A stretch of 64,000 bases of DNA from Triglochin maritima (GCA_963682175.1 OY821771.1:11283001-11347000), one strand, 5' to 3'; counted from the stretch's first letter, positions 23,838 through 37,203 are shown. The notes: generated by a model not told the origin, from the letters alone. Numbers and translations: made by a program.

Positions 23838-24448
23838 CTATTAGGCGATTAAAACTTCCAAATAGAACTCGGTATTAGAATTGCCGGGTTCAATTTAATA
23901 GAACTCGGCATGTGGCTTGCCGATATTAAGTTTATAGACTTCGACAACTCCAACACCGAGTTTTATTTAATTGATCTCATCAAGCACATTTTTGAGTTCT
24001 ATTAAGACTCAGAACTTGCATTGCATCGTATTGGGTGTGCGTAAAAAATTCTAAGAAGAACTCTAAGAATATATTTTTTTCTACATAACTCGACGTTTGA
24101 GATGTCAAGTTCTGTATACACTAAAAAGGACTCGTTGCCACTACGTGTCGTAACATGATGACAACAGTTATAATTTGGAAAATAGTTTTAAGAGAGGTTT
24201 AATTTGATTTTTTTAAAATAATTTTAATTCGAATATTTTTCCTATTGCATATTGTGCACGATTCTTTTTAATAGGTGATCAAAAGATTCAAGACTCAAGA
24301 AACATGGATTGAAGGAGAGACTTGTAATCAAAACTCAAAAAAAACTTTATCTTTATTTGCGACTTAGGATTATATGTAAGGTTGAACACTTAGTTGCAGG
24401 AACTAAATTAAACATGATATGACACCTAAATCCTTGCACCATCCGATC

Positions 24449-24590
24449 CATGAAGGTCGGTAACGGGCCGTGCCGTCTTAATTAACGGGCTTGGCGGGCC
24501 GACCCGCTCCGGCCCACCCGTTTCTTTAATGGGTCGGGCCTAAAGCCCAACCTGTTAGTTTTGGCCCGGCCCTGTACCGATCCACCCATG
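24449..24590. mobile_element. GC-rich hAT-like MITE
   Basis: Inverted ends CATGAAGGTCGGTAACGGGCC and (from the right) CATGGGTGGATCGGTACAGGGCC enclose GGCCCG/CGGGCC repeats. No clean 8-bp duplication was seen. Confidence 0.5.
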
Positions 24591-24754
24591 AGAACCTAAT
24601 TCTTTTTTAAACTTCAAGAATTGGATGGTATCTTGCTTTCTGGACCATCTGATCACATAAGTCAGGAGTCAAACGCTCTTGAACCCTATAGAATTACGAT
24701 GGTATACTTCAGCTTATACTGTCTTATCAACTTTGTGTTTACTCTTATCACATC

Positions 24755-24992
24755 AAATTGTATATGTCCATTTCGACTGTTTGATTGAGACTCTTTTGCC
24801 ATGACTAAAGTGTGTGTTTATACCAAATATAACTATTATGATTATGTCATAATCAACTTTAACCACATTTTACAAATTGTATATGCCCATTTCGACTGTC
24901 TGATTGAGACTCTTTTGCCACGACTAAAATGTGTGTTTATACCAAATACAACTATTATGATTATGTCATAACCAACTTTAACCACATTTTAT
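24755..24992. repeat. 119-bp tandem duplication
   Basis: The unit starting AAATTGTATATG at 24755 is repeated from 24874 with only a few differences, ending in TTTAACCACATTTTA. Confidence 0.9.
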
Positions 24993-25760
24993 AGGACGAT
25001 ATAAACTCTCATTGGAAGACATATTCTACTTCCGTCGGACAATATGTGCCTTTTTGCACCGTCTGAGTACTTCATCCAATAGCTTCTAGACTTACTAATC
25101 AGTTGCATCAAACATAGGTACTTGTTTGCACTGTCCAATTATTGTCAAAAATCCATATGCAAAATATTGACTAGGACCATTAGACAATATGTCCATGTTC
25201 AAACCGTCGGATTCTAGACAAACATAAAACTAGTCATTGCATTTCTTTGGTCTCTTTTGTCCCTTAACGTTGGTGTCTTCAGAGGTTTAAATAGAACCAT
25301 ACACTTCATTATTCATATCAACTCTCACAATTCCTTGCTCTCACTCTCAAGCTTTGAGATTCATACTCTACTTCACTTGGAATCCTTCGAGCTTCACTTA
25401 GATTACTTAATTTCCATATGCAAAGGTTGCAAGACTTCAGATTGTAAGAGTCACCTCCCGGGTTGTGGGAGGAGATCGAATTCACATGGGCATTCATTGA
25501 TTCTGAATGTATTTGGCATTGATCTCAACTTGATAAAGATCAAATAGTAGGCACTCGAGTGTGACTCAACGATTGAGTGCTCAATTTTATGATTTCAAAA
25601 TACATATATAACTTGAATCATAAAACAACTTGAGATATAACGACTTGAGTCTACCATTAAAATACTTAACTGACTTAAGCTTTTGTGGGAAATTCAGAAA
25701 AAGTTTTGTGGGCCAGTGAATTCATAAGTAGCGGACCAGACTTGAGTTCGTGTGGACTCA

Positions 25761-26156
25761 GGGATGAGACATTACAAATGGTACGAAAGCATTGATTAGC
25801 CAGAATTGTATGAACTAAGTGCTACACCAAGATAGTAGTAGCATATCTAGAATCCCGTAATGCTTGATCAATTGATTGATGTGCTAGACCATTATGAGAA
25901 CGTTAAGTGTTTAAGTCGGGTAGACTGTAATACCTTAAAGTTTAGTCTCACATCAGCTAATAAGAAATTATTAGTGTGAAATATAATAACACGAGTGTAT
26001 TACTACAACACCTCATCAACTAAGCTTTTGTAGCAAATTAAGAGATAGTGTTTGGGCCAGGGGACTCGTAGGGGACAGTGTTTGGACTAGTGGACTCATG
26101 TACCAGACTCAGCCACTCAGGTTATAGGTTTGGAGGGGCTTGGAGATGAGGCATTA
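25761..26156. other. Region upstream of RNE
   Basis: No gene. Two related stretches around 25690-25760 and 26035-26130 (AAGCTTTTGT, GGGCCAG, GGACTCATGTACCAGACT) are degenerate direct repeats, so repeat DNA reaches close to the RNE promoter. No TATA box could be assigned with confidence. Confidence 0.45.
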
Positions 26157-26432
26157 ATGTTATTTCATTCCAATCGTGTCCTTTCTCCTATCCCTTTCTT
26201 CTCCCTCAAAACCCCAATTCCACTCCATCTCACCACTCCCCCACGACCAAGACATCAATACCCCCTATCCTCTGTCAAATTTACACTCCCTGCCACTGCG
26301 ATCTCCCATGACCTCCAAAACCCTAGTTCCCTTCCTCTAACACCGAGAGAACAGCTTCCTCATGGAGCTCTGCAAGGCGTACCACTCCCCGATCCCTTGC
26401 CTCGGCGCAGTACCATTGAGAGGAATCCGTAG
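26157..26432 (+). other. Upstream ORF overlapping the RNE start
   Basis: ATG at 26157 opens a 91-codon frame (MLFHSNRVLSPIPFFS...) rich in Ser and Pro that ends at TAG 26430-26432. That is 70 bases past the RNE start I chose and in another frame. It may be a regulatory uORF, a chance frame in the leader, or evidence for a different first exon. The choice of 26362 is supported by an exact donor and frame continuity into exon 2; the uORF frame offers no such join. Confidence 0.4.
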
Positions 26433-29400
26433 AACCAAATTGTTTCCGTTCGGGTGAGGCGTAGATTCTCTTGTTGGAGTTGTGGTTTTCCGGAGTTCTG
26501 GAGTGTTTTGAGGTTTTTTTTTCCGATCGTGTTTGTAGTTCGGGTTTAGGAGTCAAAATTTGGAGGTTTATTTATGTGTTTCTGCAAAGGAAATTGTTTA
26601 TTTTAATTGTTTTGTACTCGAAATCTGAAAGCTTTGATTGAGATAAGAGAGCTTTAAATAAATAAAAAAAGGAAATTGAGATAAGAGAGATATCTTTATG
26701 GAGTTTAGGGTTTGGGGATTCGGCTTAGAACTCCAACGTTTTGTTTTGTAAGTGACATTAGACTTTAAAGGAACTACGATCTTGAAAATTGTGAACTTCA
26801 GATATTATTTAGGTTTTTTGCTTGGATGGCATTACAAAAAGCTATAATTCCTAGAAACCATCACTCCACCACTATTTGCCTATATTCCATTGAAAAACCA
26901 ACACCATATCCCAAATGCCATTATTTTTTTAAGATTGTGTTAACTATATTTATGTGGTGGAGTCTTAAAACATAATGACATTTGGGACATGATGTTGATT
27001 TTTCGATGGTATATAGACAAATAGTGGTGGAGTGATAGCTTATGGGAATTATAGTGTTTTGTAATGACATTCAATCAAAAAATCCTATTGTTTAACCATG
27101 TCCATACATGCAATTTTAATCAGCATTGGTGCCATGTCAATATAAGCAGATATAACCAAATCAAAACATAATTTTAATAACACATCAAAAACTTTACATT
27201 CCTTAAGAGTAATCTACATTCCTAGGATTAGAAGATAGTATATACTTCTCTGTTAATGTCAATTGCCTTTGGAGTATACTATAAGATACTTCCCAAGGAT
27301 CTAGTTTCACATCCACAATGTTCTTGGTTGTTAAATGAGCTTCACTCAATCTCTAAAGAGTTTGTGATCCATTCTTTGTTAGGGATTAGGGCCTAGTGGT
27401 AATATCAGTTGTCAACATATATATTCCTGCACATGCTTTTCCCTTTCCTCACTTTTCGACCAATGACATTCATATTTCATTTTAAAGATCAAGGTGAAAA
27501 AACCCCCGAGGTCATACGTCACTATAGAAACTTTGCACTTTCACCAATTCGGTTGCAGGACTCCGTTTATATGATTATTTTTACTTAAGAATGTTAGAAT
27601 GCTTACAACATGAAATTATGAATGAGTTTAGTAGAATTTTTCCTCCATTTCCTGTTTGCAAAAAATGTAGCATGCATAGATAGTAAAAACTAGAAACCAG
27701 GTTTATTGCTTAGCCTTACCCACAAGAAATTAAAAGCTGCACATAGTTATGTGCTTATCTGAATTATGTTGGTTGGCATGTCAATATTTTTATTGAGAAA
27801 CGCTGTGCATCTCTAACAAGATTCTTTGTCAACAGGTACCTATATCACACTACATCTATTCTGAACAATGTCAGTATCTCTCGGCTACAAATTCATAATT
27901 TTACCCGCAGATCAGCAGTAGGATCAGTAGGAAACGGTATGCAACTTCCATCTTGAACTTATAAATGAATGTATGTGAAAACCAATTCACATTGGTATTT
28001 CCATGATAAATCATTTAACACGGCATATAAATTTTATATCCTGGGGCGATTTCAAAATTAGTTAAACATTAGATATCGTTTGATCAGGAAAATTAGGAAT
28101 TTAGTGATTGGTTACTTATGGCTGATAATTTTTGTTTTTGACACTTGTCTACTATCCAGGCGGCTCAGTCATAACATCAATGAAATTGTGTAAGGTTTTG
28201 TGGAGTGTTGAAGCTGATGTTGCAAGTGGACATATTTTATACTTAACTGGCGATCCAATTGCGCTGGGATGCTGGAATCCTGAGATGGCAATTCCCTTAT
28301 CGTTGATTGCAAACACTAATCTATGGAAGGCTGAGATAAAGGTCGTTTACTTGTTAGAGTGTCCTTACACTTTGGTCTGGAATTTCACTTTCAGATAGAA
28401 ATCAATACAATGTTAATGTTACAATGTACGATATCAAGAAATCTAAACAATATCCTCCATGACCATCAACTAGTATGTGTACTTTCAAATTTTTAGTGGT
28501 GATCAAGTTACCCATTTCCTATAACTTGTAGATTCAATAAACTTCTCCAATATATTTATTATTGGTGTCTTCAATTCAGGTACCTTTTGGGATTCATTTC
28601 AAGTACAACTATTTCATCAAAAGAGAGGGTGTGCCAACTCAAAATCCTTTTTGGCGGTCAGGTCCTGAATTTTCTGTATCAATACCTTTGCAAAGTAGAG
28701 AGAGTAAAAATATTTTGGTCAGAGATATATGGATAAAGTCAAGAAAAATTATGGCAGTAGGTCCATTGTGGGGATCATGGATGGAGGACAAAGAACAATT
28801 CCCTCTGCTAATAGGCCTTGTTCGGCATCAAAAATCACATTCAGGTAATGCAGGATACTGAATTCTATCCATTAACAACTCATCATCTTCTTACTGTGCT
28901 GAACACTTAGATATTCCAGTGCGCTGACAGGTGATTACAAAATGTTGCAGTCAAAAATAGTACGTTGGTGGAAGAGGTATTCTCTGATGATATTCTGAGT
29001 AGTGACAGAAATTCAGCAAAAGAGAAGGATACCATAATGCATACTACAAACCCAGGTCAAAGGTTCTCCGAAACAAATCAACCTGTAGAGGAACCCTGGC
29101 TATACAGATCCCTTCTTTCATATATTCCAGAGTCTTTACCAGAAGAAACCAGAATTAAGGTATTAGGACAGCAAAGTTCAGAAGCAGGAAAACTTGTACA
29201 TGTTGGCCAGCAACTTGTTCACATTGGAGAATCTGTTCTAACTATCATTCTGATCAACTCATCAGTTTGTACCATGCAACGAATAGCTATCCTGGAAGAT
29301 GAGAAGCTTGTTGAGCTGTTGTTGGAGCCAGTAAAAAATAATGTACATTGTGATAGTGTTTACTTAGGTGTCGTTACCAAACTTGTTCCTCATATGGGTG

Positions 29401-32400
29401 GTGCTTTTGTAGATATTGGTTTATCTCGGCCATCACTCATGGACATTAAAAAGAATAGGGAGCCTTTTGCGTACCCTCCCTTTAGCTCTAAGTGGGAGGA
29501 AGTTGGTGCCTCTGTAGAGGGAAGTATTAAGGGGCACGAAGATGTACATCCACATGTCCTAGATTTGCATGCTGATGATGACTTAGGTGATGAAGACTCA
29601 GAGGTTGATCACCAAGATGAGCCCTTGCATGATGATTTTGAGGAATTGGAAGGAGATGCTTATAAGAGGATGTTGAAAAAAGGAATAATCGACTATGATA
29701 GAACTAATGTGGATTTTGAAGATAAATATGAAGACGTCAATGGTATGGAAAGTGAAGTTTCTGAGGAACTCCAACTTGATAAGGAAAATGATATTGGAAG
29801 GAAACATTCAGGGCTAACATCCCAAGATCAAAATTCTGCTAGTACACATTCGAATAGGAACAAGTGGACTCATGTTCGAAAAGGCACTAAAGTTATTGTT
29901 CAAGTTGTCAAAGAGGGATTGGGTACAAAGGGCCCTGCTCTTAGCGCTTATCCTAATCTAAGGAGCAGATTTTGGGTACGCTTGACTTGATATTTGATTA
30001 ACTTTCTCCTACCATAACCCCTCAAGGATATTTTATGCCTTTAAATATTAGAAAAAATATTTTATTAACGGTCTCATAGTGTTTTTGTAGGCTTTCCTCA
30101 AGTCCTCTTTTCAGTAAGCAATGTTCACTAGAATTTTCAACCGACAGTTCTATATTTTTTTCCAAATCTGAAATTCACATAACTGCTTCGATGTTGTATA
30201 CTTTTATGAATGCCTGATTTGTGATGGATATTGTTAAATTAATTTTAGTGATAGGCATTGTTGTGCAAGCTGGGTTGAGGGCACCACATTCATGATTCCT
30301 GAAATACAAATTTTACTTTATGAAGGTCGAAAACTCGAGATTGTTTCATTTCATAATTTAACGATATAATTATGTGGTGACCATATTGTTCTATGTTGCT
30401 ATCTGAAGTGTACTCGGGTGCAGATATTGATTGCTCGGTGTAAAAGAATTGGAGTTTCAAAAAAGATCACTGGGGCTGAAAGGACACGTTTAAGAGTCAT
30501 TGCGAAAAAATTGCAACCATCAGGTTTTGGTTTGACTGTGAGAACTGTTGCTGTTGGGCATTCTTTGGAGGAATTACAGAAGGATTTAGAGGGGCTCTTT
30601 TCTACCTGGAAAGGAATAGTTGAACATGCAAAATCTGCAGCTCTTGCCGCTGATGAGGGTGTTGAAGGTGCAGTTCCTGTGATATTACATAGAGCAATGG
30701 GTCAGACTCTTTCCGTTGTGCAAGATTATTTTAATGACAAGGTTAGCAAGATCAAGTTTCTTTCACTTAACTTTCCGTTAAAAAGGTTTATTACATATTG
30801 GGTACTGTTGAATATAGCTCTCATTCTTGATTAATCTTGTTAATTATAATTGACATCAGATAAAATTTCTGAAGTTTGTTCTTTTCAGGTTAAAAGCATG
30901 GTTGTTGATTCCCCACGAACTTACCATGAGGTACGTTTCATTATATTAACCGGCATCCTTTATCATCTGAATATCTTGAAGATAAGTGAACCCCAAAAGG
31001 TCATTCTGAATCAATACAACTGAATTCACAGATCTGGGCTGTAGGCTTTAACAGGTTTTGCCTGCTATTTTGCTTGAAAGTTGGTATGTTTTGAGGATAT
31101 TCACTATCTTGTTAGTTCTTTTGAAGAGTTAAAAACTGACATTTTCTTGCACCTTCTGGGTCGAACAATTAAAATTCCTGGGTCATGTTTTTCAAGGTTA
31201 TTAAAACATATACTGTATCTTGCCAGATCAAGGCAGTCATACTCAATGTAAAAAAGCATAAATCATGAATTTATCTGATGCATTAGTTGGTCCCAAGTTG
31301 TCTAGTCTCATGTTTGTCTCATGCCCCATCACACTGGCACTAGCATAACTGAAGATGTAACATGCTCCAAAGGATTGTTTCTTTTGCTGTCCATTTTTCC
31401 ATTTTCATTTTTTTCAAATGCTTCCCCAACCTAAAATGTATTTGCATGTTCTGACTTATTTCATGATACATTTTTAGTTTACATTAATAATAAGCAGTAA
31501 TGTGTATAGGCAATTCAATAGGTTTTAACTGATACTTCGTTATTTTAATGAAGTCATTGTTTAAATTGTGATGCTCTGAAAGTTCAGTTTTTGCTCATGT
31601 TTTTGTTCATTTAGTTTTTGTGCATCTTTCTGACAAGACCTTATCATTTCTATGTTTTCTGCTTCCAGGTAACCAAGTATCTTCAAGATATTGCTCCTGA
31701 CCTTTGTGACCGGGTTGTGTTATATAACAAAGAAGCACCTATATTTGATGATTATGGCATTGAAGAAGAAATAAATAATATTCTCTGTAAAAGGTCTGAA
31801 GCTTTCAACCATTACAATAATGGCTTAGTCTTATAGGTGTTTAATTATATCTACCATGTTATGAAGGTTATCTGTTGTTTTTTTATTCATTTTATTATGT
31901 TCCTTGGTCTTTTTACTCTTCACAGTACTATTACCTTCAAACTGCAGTGAGTTTCCCTTTCCCTATGTGCATGACTATATCTATGCTAGACTAGCCATGT
32001 TCATTATTTTTTCCAGCAATTAAAGTGGAATTCTTTTCGATTCTCAACAATAAATTTTTAATTTTATTAAAGTCTTGGCTACATCGACTTCCTGGACATC
32101 TGTATAAAAAGTCTAGATGTTAGTTAATGTAGCTTTTGCTAATTTCATTTTACCAAACTTTGTCTTGCAGGGTCCCACTTTCTAATGGTGGTTCTCTAGT
32201 GATTGAACAAACTGAAGCATTAGTATCCATAGACGTGAATGGTGGCCATGGTATGTTGGGTCAAGGGACTTCTCAAGAGAAAGCTGTCCTAGAGGTCAAT
32301 CTTGCTGCTGCTAAACAAGTAAGTCTGACTCAGAAACCTTATGTTTCTCACAAATGATTCCACACTAATACATTCTCCATTTATCTGGGCCATTTTAATT

Positions 32401-35400
32401 ATTTTGAAGTGAAAACTATTTTCAATCTAAAAATCAGCATAAGCGGAGCAATAAATTAAGGTTCACATTTCATCAATGACATTTTAGTATTATCATTCTA
32501 AATGGCTTCCATTGCATATTTCACTCTGAATTTCGCTCGACAATGGTGCATCATCGTTACATTTATGAAGAGAAATATGGTGTTCAAATGCAGTTTTTGA
32601 GCAGTTTAACATGAGGATAGAACTTAGCAAAATATGTTAGTGTTTCTATCTGATTACATAGAACATACAAATACACAGCCACCATGTTTTCGATCACTTG
32701 TGGGTACGATGTTTTTTTCTATCACTATGTCACATTTATTGTGTGCAATTAGGTGAACAAATTTGTGAATCCTATTCTTGATTTGACCCTCCAAGATGGG
32801 GGGGGGGGGGGGGCACTAGGTGAGAATTACTTTTTCTTTCTATGGGTAAGTCACCATTTTTATTAGTTGCACGTTCTCAAGTTTGAATGATGCAATGTAT
32901 GTATATTTGGGACAGAATTTCAGTTACTATGAATCTTGTAGAGTGTTGTAGTTTATGGAGGAAAAAATTATCTTTTTGATGCAATAAGCTTGCAGTGTTT
33001 TTTGGTATGATACTGTTGTGTATTTTCTGAAAGATAGTAATTTTATTTTTGATGTGGTATTTATATCAATGTGTCAGATTGCACGAGAGTTACGCCTAAG
33101 AGATATTGGTGGTATCATCGTGGTGGATTTTATAGACATGGCTGACGAATGTAAGTGCCGAATCTACATCTAGATGCTTATATATACTTTATCTGATGTT
33201 TTTTTGTTTGTTTGTAGAGTATCTGATATCCTTAAATAGACAATGTCCATGGAGGATTTGAATATTTATGTTGGAAATATAACCTTTTACATCTCTCAAG
33301 GGTTTTGGAGGTGGTAGATCAACCATTTTTACATTGGTATTGAGGGCAAGCGACCTCCGAGTGGCGAACTCTAACCTATATTATTTTTTATGTACTCATG
33401 TATCCACAATCAACAGTTTGTTGCACGTGCATGGAGGTGTTAAAATTACATATGTTAAGATTGCTCAAGATAGAATAATATACAAGCATTTGGGTTTAAC
33501 TAGGCAATGGGGCCACCAACTTTCAAACATTAAAATTACAATCCATAGATGAGTAAGGGAAACATTCTGATGCATTTGTAGGAATGAACCTTTTATCCTT
33601 AAAAGTGACTAATGCCTGTGTGCTCTCTAAGTCATTGGATCCTTTTATTCAGCAAATAAAAGGCTAGTGTATGAAGAGATCAAGAAGGCAGTTGAAAGAG
33701 ATAAGTCAATGGTGAAGCTCTCCGAATTATCAAAGCATGGACTAATGGAAATAACCAGAAAGAGGGTATGCCTTCAAATTCAACTTATTTATTCAAATCC
33801 TGGCATCTATTTGATCTTATCGACCATCTGAAATCTTCAATTTATATTGTTTGGTTGAATCCACCAATTGTTACACATCTATGTCTCCAGATGTACATAT
33901 TCCATTTTCATTTCTGATGTTCATTGGTTTTTAAAATTGTATGTGTTTTGATGATTAGGTGCGCCCAAGTGTTTCTTTTTTAATTAGTGAACCATGTAAC
34001 TGCTGTCAAGGAACCGGACGTGTCGAAGCTTTAGAGACATCATTTTCAAAAATTGAACGTGAAATCTGCCGCTTACTTGTAAGTGAATTCCTTCTCAATG
34101 TGCATGTATCCAAATGGACTGTATCCTGGTCTTTAGGAATTATAATTTTAGACGTTAACATGTCATACAATATTCTATTTGTGACTTATCAGATTGTTTT
34201 CTGCTTCTGGGTTCTTTCTGGGTTACAGACTGGGTTGTTATTTTGTGTTTATTTGTTTGTGATGGTATTAAAAAAATTGAATCAAAATGATCAACAAGTT
34301 TGTGATCAAAGTAGTGCCTAGTTGTTAGGTTTTGTCAAGCCACTTAATGGTGAAAGGCTCTTCCCATTAGCATTCAAGGAAAACCTTGTTTGAGGGGACA
34401 GTATGTCCTGTTGAGGCATTAGCATTCAAGGAAATTTGCTGGATTGACAAGATTAGGTTAGCTTTACGGCAGAGCAGCTGGACAGTGGCAGTCTTAAATG
34501 ATGAGACATAGAACCTTTTCTTGTGAGAAAAAAAAATCGTGCAAAAGGTAAATCCCGGTTGTTTCGTTGTTACTACTTTGAATGCATCTTTTCTATAATG
34601 TGAGAACCCGGATGTCTGTGAGATCCACCTAAACAAGATCTGTGTTTAACATGGAGATGCTTGTTCAGACGTGTATTTCTGATGTTATTCCTGAAATAAG
34701 TGCCGACATGAGTGTAAACACAGTTCTGGTGAAACTTTTCTACTAATATAAAAAGCATGATTTCTATGATCCCAGAACTTCTATTTAGTGGTGGTCGCAG
34801 AGGGATGAAGAATACGAAATGGGAAAAAAGTAGTATTATCTTACGACATCCCTTATGTGATAGGTGGCTTCTCATTCGATTTGTTTTAAACTTTGACTTA
34901 TAGATTCTTTGCAAAACTTACTATAAATTTATAACCACCAAAATGTTATTGTGTTTGCTGTATATGACTGTATCAGGCTACAATGGACCAAAAGGCAGAT
35001 CCTGAGAATGCCAAATCTTGGCCAAAATTTATGCTGAAAGTGGACCGTTTTATGTGCAACTATTTAACAACGGGGAAGCGAACGAAACTTGCAAACTTGT
35101 GTAGTTCTCTCAAGGTCTGGATTCTTTTGAAGGTAATCACACCAATAGTGTATCTAGTCTTTAGTTACACCATCATTTAATGCAATGTTACGTGACATTG
35201 TTTTCATCAAATGTTGTAGTTTTAGGTTTACTGATATCTATGGGTTATACTTCAGGTTGCTAGGGGTTTTCTTAGAGGAGCATTTGAGGTAAAGCCATTT
35301 ACGGACGACAACGCAAATGGTGAAGTACCAATTACCATTCCCAAGTTACAATCCGCTGAAGAAAGACCCTACATTCCTAATACAAAATTAATGCTCTTTC

Positions 35401-35432
35401 CAAGAAAAAAGTGGAAGACGCGTGGACAATAG
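26362..35432 (+). CDS. RNE: Plastid ribonuclease E (RNE), 14 coding exons
   Basis: Endoribonuclease E/G family; in plants it matures chloroplast transcripts. Exons: 26362-26453, 27836-27936, 28160-28341, 28580-28844, 28951-29975, 30424-30741, 30889-30930, 31669-31793, 32171-32318, 33078-33150, 33653-33765, 33959-34078, 34977-35132, 35256-35432. All introns are GT-AG and the joined frame is open for 978 residues, close to the roughly 1000 of plant RNE. A basic, Ser-rich N-terminus (likely plastid transit peptide) is followed by a CBM20 starch-binding-type domain (about 70-205: LYLTGDPIALGCWNPE, FKYNYFIK). Next is an S1-like region (about 320-555) split by an acidic insert, then the RNase E catalytic core. 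Key Asp residues lie in SIDVNGGH (about 737) and VVDFIDMADE (about 783). A zinc-link CNCC follows ITRKRVRPS, and the C-terminus is basic. The upper introns hold repeats but no splice site is broken. Confidence 0.93.
26827..27069. mobile_element. Foldback MITE in RNE intron 1
   Basis: About 95-bp arms pair across a short AT-rich middle. The left arm TGGCATTACAAAAAGCTATA matches the inverse of the right arm, and both contain CACTCCACCACTATTTG(C/T)CTATA. No coding capacity; the target duplication is unclear. It is a small hairpin element within the 1.4-kb first intron. Confidence 0.8.
32798..32813. repeat. G homopolymer in RNE intron 9
   Basis: About 16 consecutive G residues inside the intron between 32318 and 33078; likely length-variable. 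Confidence 0.9.
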
Positions 35433-35986
35433 GTGATGACATCAGCAACCAAGCTTTTCCGGAAGGACAGATGGCTCTGCATAGACTAATTCCTCAAACA
35501 GGCTTAGCTTCCTCTTTTTAGGAATTTCATGTCTATTTGTTCACCTCTTCTAGTATAGTCTTTGGCAATTTGACTCGGCCTTTTTTAGTCATATTAAATT
35601 GTTCAATTTTTTCTTATGCTTTCATCTACAATATCGCTGTCACCAAACACTTCGGCATATTAAGATGTATAAGTTGGAAATTAAATGCAACAGTTATTGA
35701 ATACATGATTGCAGCATGTACAAAGTAAAGTAATTAATGCCACGAAATCCTTACAAATGTTATAATTAGTGGGTGAAGTCCAGGTAACCAAGCAATGTTA
35801 CACTTGTCTTTCTGATGGATTGTCACAGGTGCTATGCCATAAAATTCACGGTTTGCTGCTGTAAACTACCCTTGAATAAGTAACCATTCTGTACAATTGT
35901 CTCTGAACCACAATCTCTAGGTAATATAGTTTGGCTAGTTTCAAAATTAAATGTCCAATATGAACAAGTATTGGTATGAACATTAC
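35433..35986. other. Convergent 3' regions of RNE and the RING gene
   Basis: Only about 550 bp separate the two stop codons. No gene is seen between them; the DNA must hold both 3' untranslated regions and polyadenylation sites. Confidence 0.6.
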
Positions 35987-37203
35987 TTATACCCTCTCAA
36001 GTTCGTGCTTACAGAGTGGGCAGCATGATATGATTTTTAGCCATTGGTCGACACAGCACAGGTGAAATACATGAGAACAAGGTAGCTGCCTGACCTCTTC
36101 TTGTTCCAAGTATCTTGCAAGACAAATACAACACTCTTCTGGCTGCAATTTGAATATGAAAATACAGGTTAGATACTGTATTTTTTGTTCTAAATCTGAG
36201 ATTTCATTTATGTTGATTTTGTTATTGCTTCAGCTTTTGATTTATGTTTCACTTCCAAACTGCTACTTTCATATGCAAACAAGAAAACTTACTAGGTTCT
36301 CATCTGCCAGATGTAATTCACTATCCAGTTCTTTAAATCTCCAGCAAGGCAAGCTTGAAATTTGGTCATCTGAGGCACCTCGGTCCACCGAACCCATGTT
36401 CATATTATATCCGAGTACATTGTTGACGATGGGCACACAGCAACAGAGAAGCACAAACAACAAGAATGGAAAGGAGTAAATTACTGCATTCCAAGCAAGA
36501 AGAGAGATGCAAAGCATATGAAGTCTTGGTGCTTCATTGAATGATCCAAACCGAGAGTCGAACACCCAAACATTGCCCATCACAAACCATATTGCAAAGA
36601 AAAGCTCAAGAAATGTTCTGGATTTATTCATCAGATAAGAACTGCACATGAAAATCACAGGTTGGTAGGAACTACTAGTTCAATGCTATTTTAACGTCTT
36701 AGGCTTATAATTAAGTTATCAGTTTCTCTGTCATACCTGAATCCTTCATTGGCTATTTGTTGTTCCAAATCATAAATGCCAGGGTTCACATTTAAGTGCA
36801 GGAAGCGCCAGTATAAGAGTGGAAGACTCAGCAAATTTCCAAGGTTATATCCAGCAATCCAAACTTTAAGAGGCCAGACTGGTTTCTCATCCTGGGAAAC
36901 CATCATTGTTGTGGTGATTGCAACCATTTGCACTGCAAGAACAACAAATTCTAGCACTAGCCAAGGACGAGTGTTGGAAGGGTTCGTTGTCAAATCTGAC
37001 CGTTGCCCATTTTGGTAACGGAAAACCTGTCTCGAGAAACTGAACCATCTGGCTCTGGAAATTCTCATTGCCGCTCTTACCAAGATGGATGCTGGCAGGG
37101 ACCGTGCTGATTCAACTCGATTTTGCCCACTCATTGGTGGAATATTCTCATCACGAGCTGAAGAATACTGGGATCCATTGTGGTGACGATAGTTATTCAT
37201 CAC
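35987..37203 (-). CDS. Membrane-anchored RING-H2 E3 ubiquitin ligase
   Basis: Three coding exons on the - strand: 36737-37203, 36293-36641 and 35987-36142, all with GT-AG borders and continuous frame, giving 323 residues. The N-terminus (MMNNYRHHNGSQ...) is hydrophilic. Four hydrophobic segments follow at roughly 81-102, 110-132, 166-185 and 197-229, including WLVLEFVVLAVQMVAITTTM and a run with FLLFVLLCCCVPIV. The C-terminus is a RING-H2 finger (about 277-317): CCICL...LPCSHVFHLCCVDQWL...CCPLC. The layout matches the plant family of At1g12760-like RING proteins, which transfer ubiquitin at membranes. The substrate is unknown. It is convergent with RNE. Confidence 0.9.

Larger units (their letters stand above)
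16339..24242. mobile_element. Nested MULE with exact 9-bp TSD, carrying a PMD remnant
   Basis: The left end GGGAAAAAATTCGAAT and right end ATTCGAATATTTTTCC are inverted. The 9 bases TATTGCATA flank both ends exactly (16330-16338 and 24243-24251), as expected for MULEs. The inverted repeats continue inward (17194-17490 against about 24060-24230), with motifs such as CGACACGTGGTGGTGG and AACTCGACGTCTGAGACGTC. The TIR is interrupted at the left by a smaller MULE MITE (16362-17193). At the right it is interrupted by about 4.1 kb of LTR retrotransposon pieces and a hAT MITE (about 19730-23850). The only gene is a PMD remnant. Confidence 0.88.
24275..25760 (+). mobile_element. Third Copia-type LTR fragment with nested GC-rich MITE
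   Basis: A GACTCAAGA/GACTTGTAATCAAAA stretch matches 22145-22170. Then come a GC-rich insertion (24449-24590), a 119-bp tandem duplication (24755-24992), a leader-like part (25270-25400) and CACCTCCCGGGTTGTGGGAG (25451). It is probably an old LTR of the same broad group as 21968-23460. Ends and target duplication were not found. Confidence 0.5.

Noticed and set aside
23838..23845. 8-bp target duplication for the MITE at 23474
   Set aside because: The left flank TCCTAATA and right flank CTATTAGG are closer to inverted than direct repeats, so no duplication is claimed.
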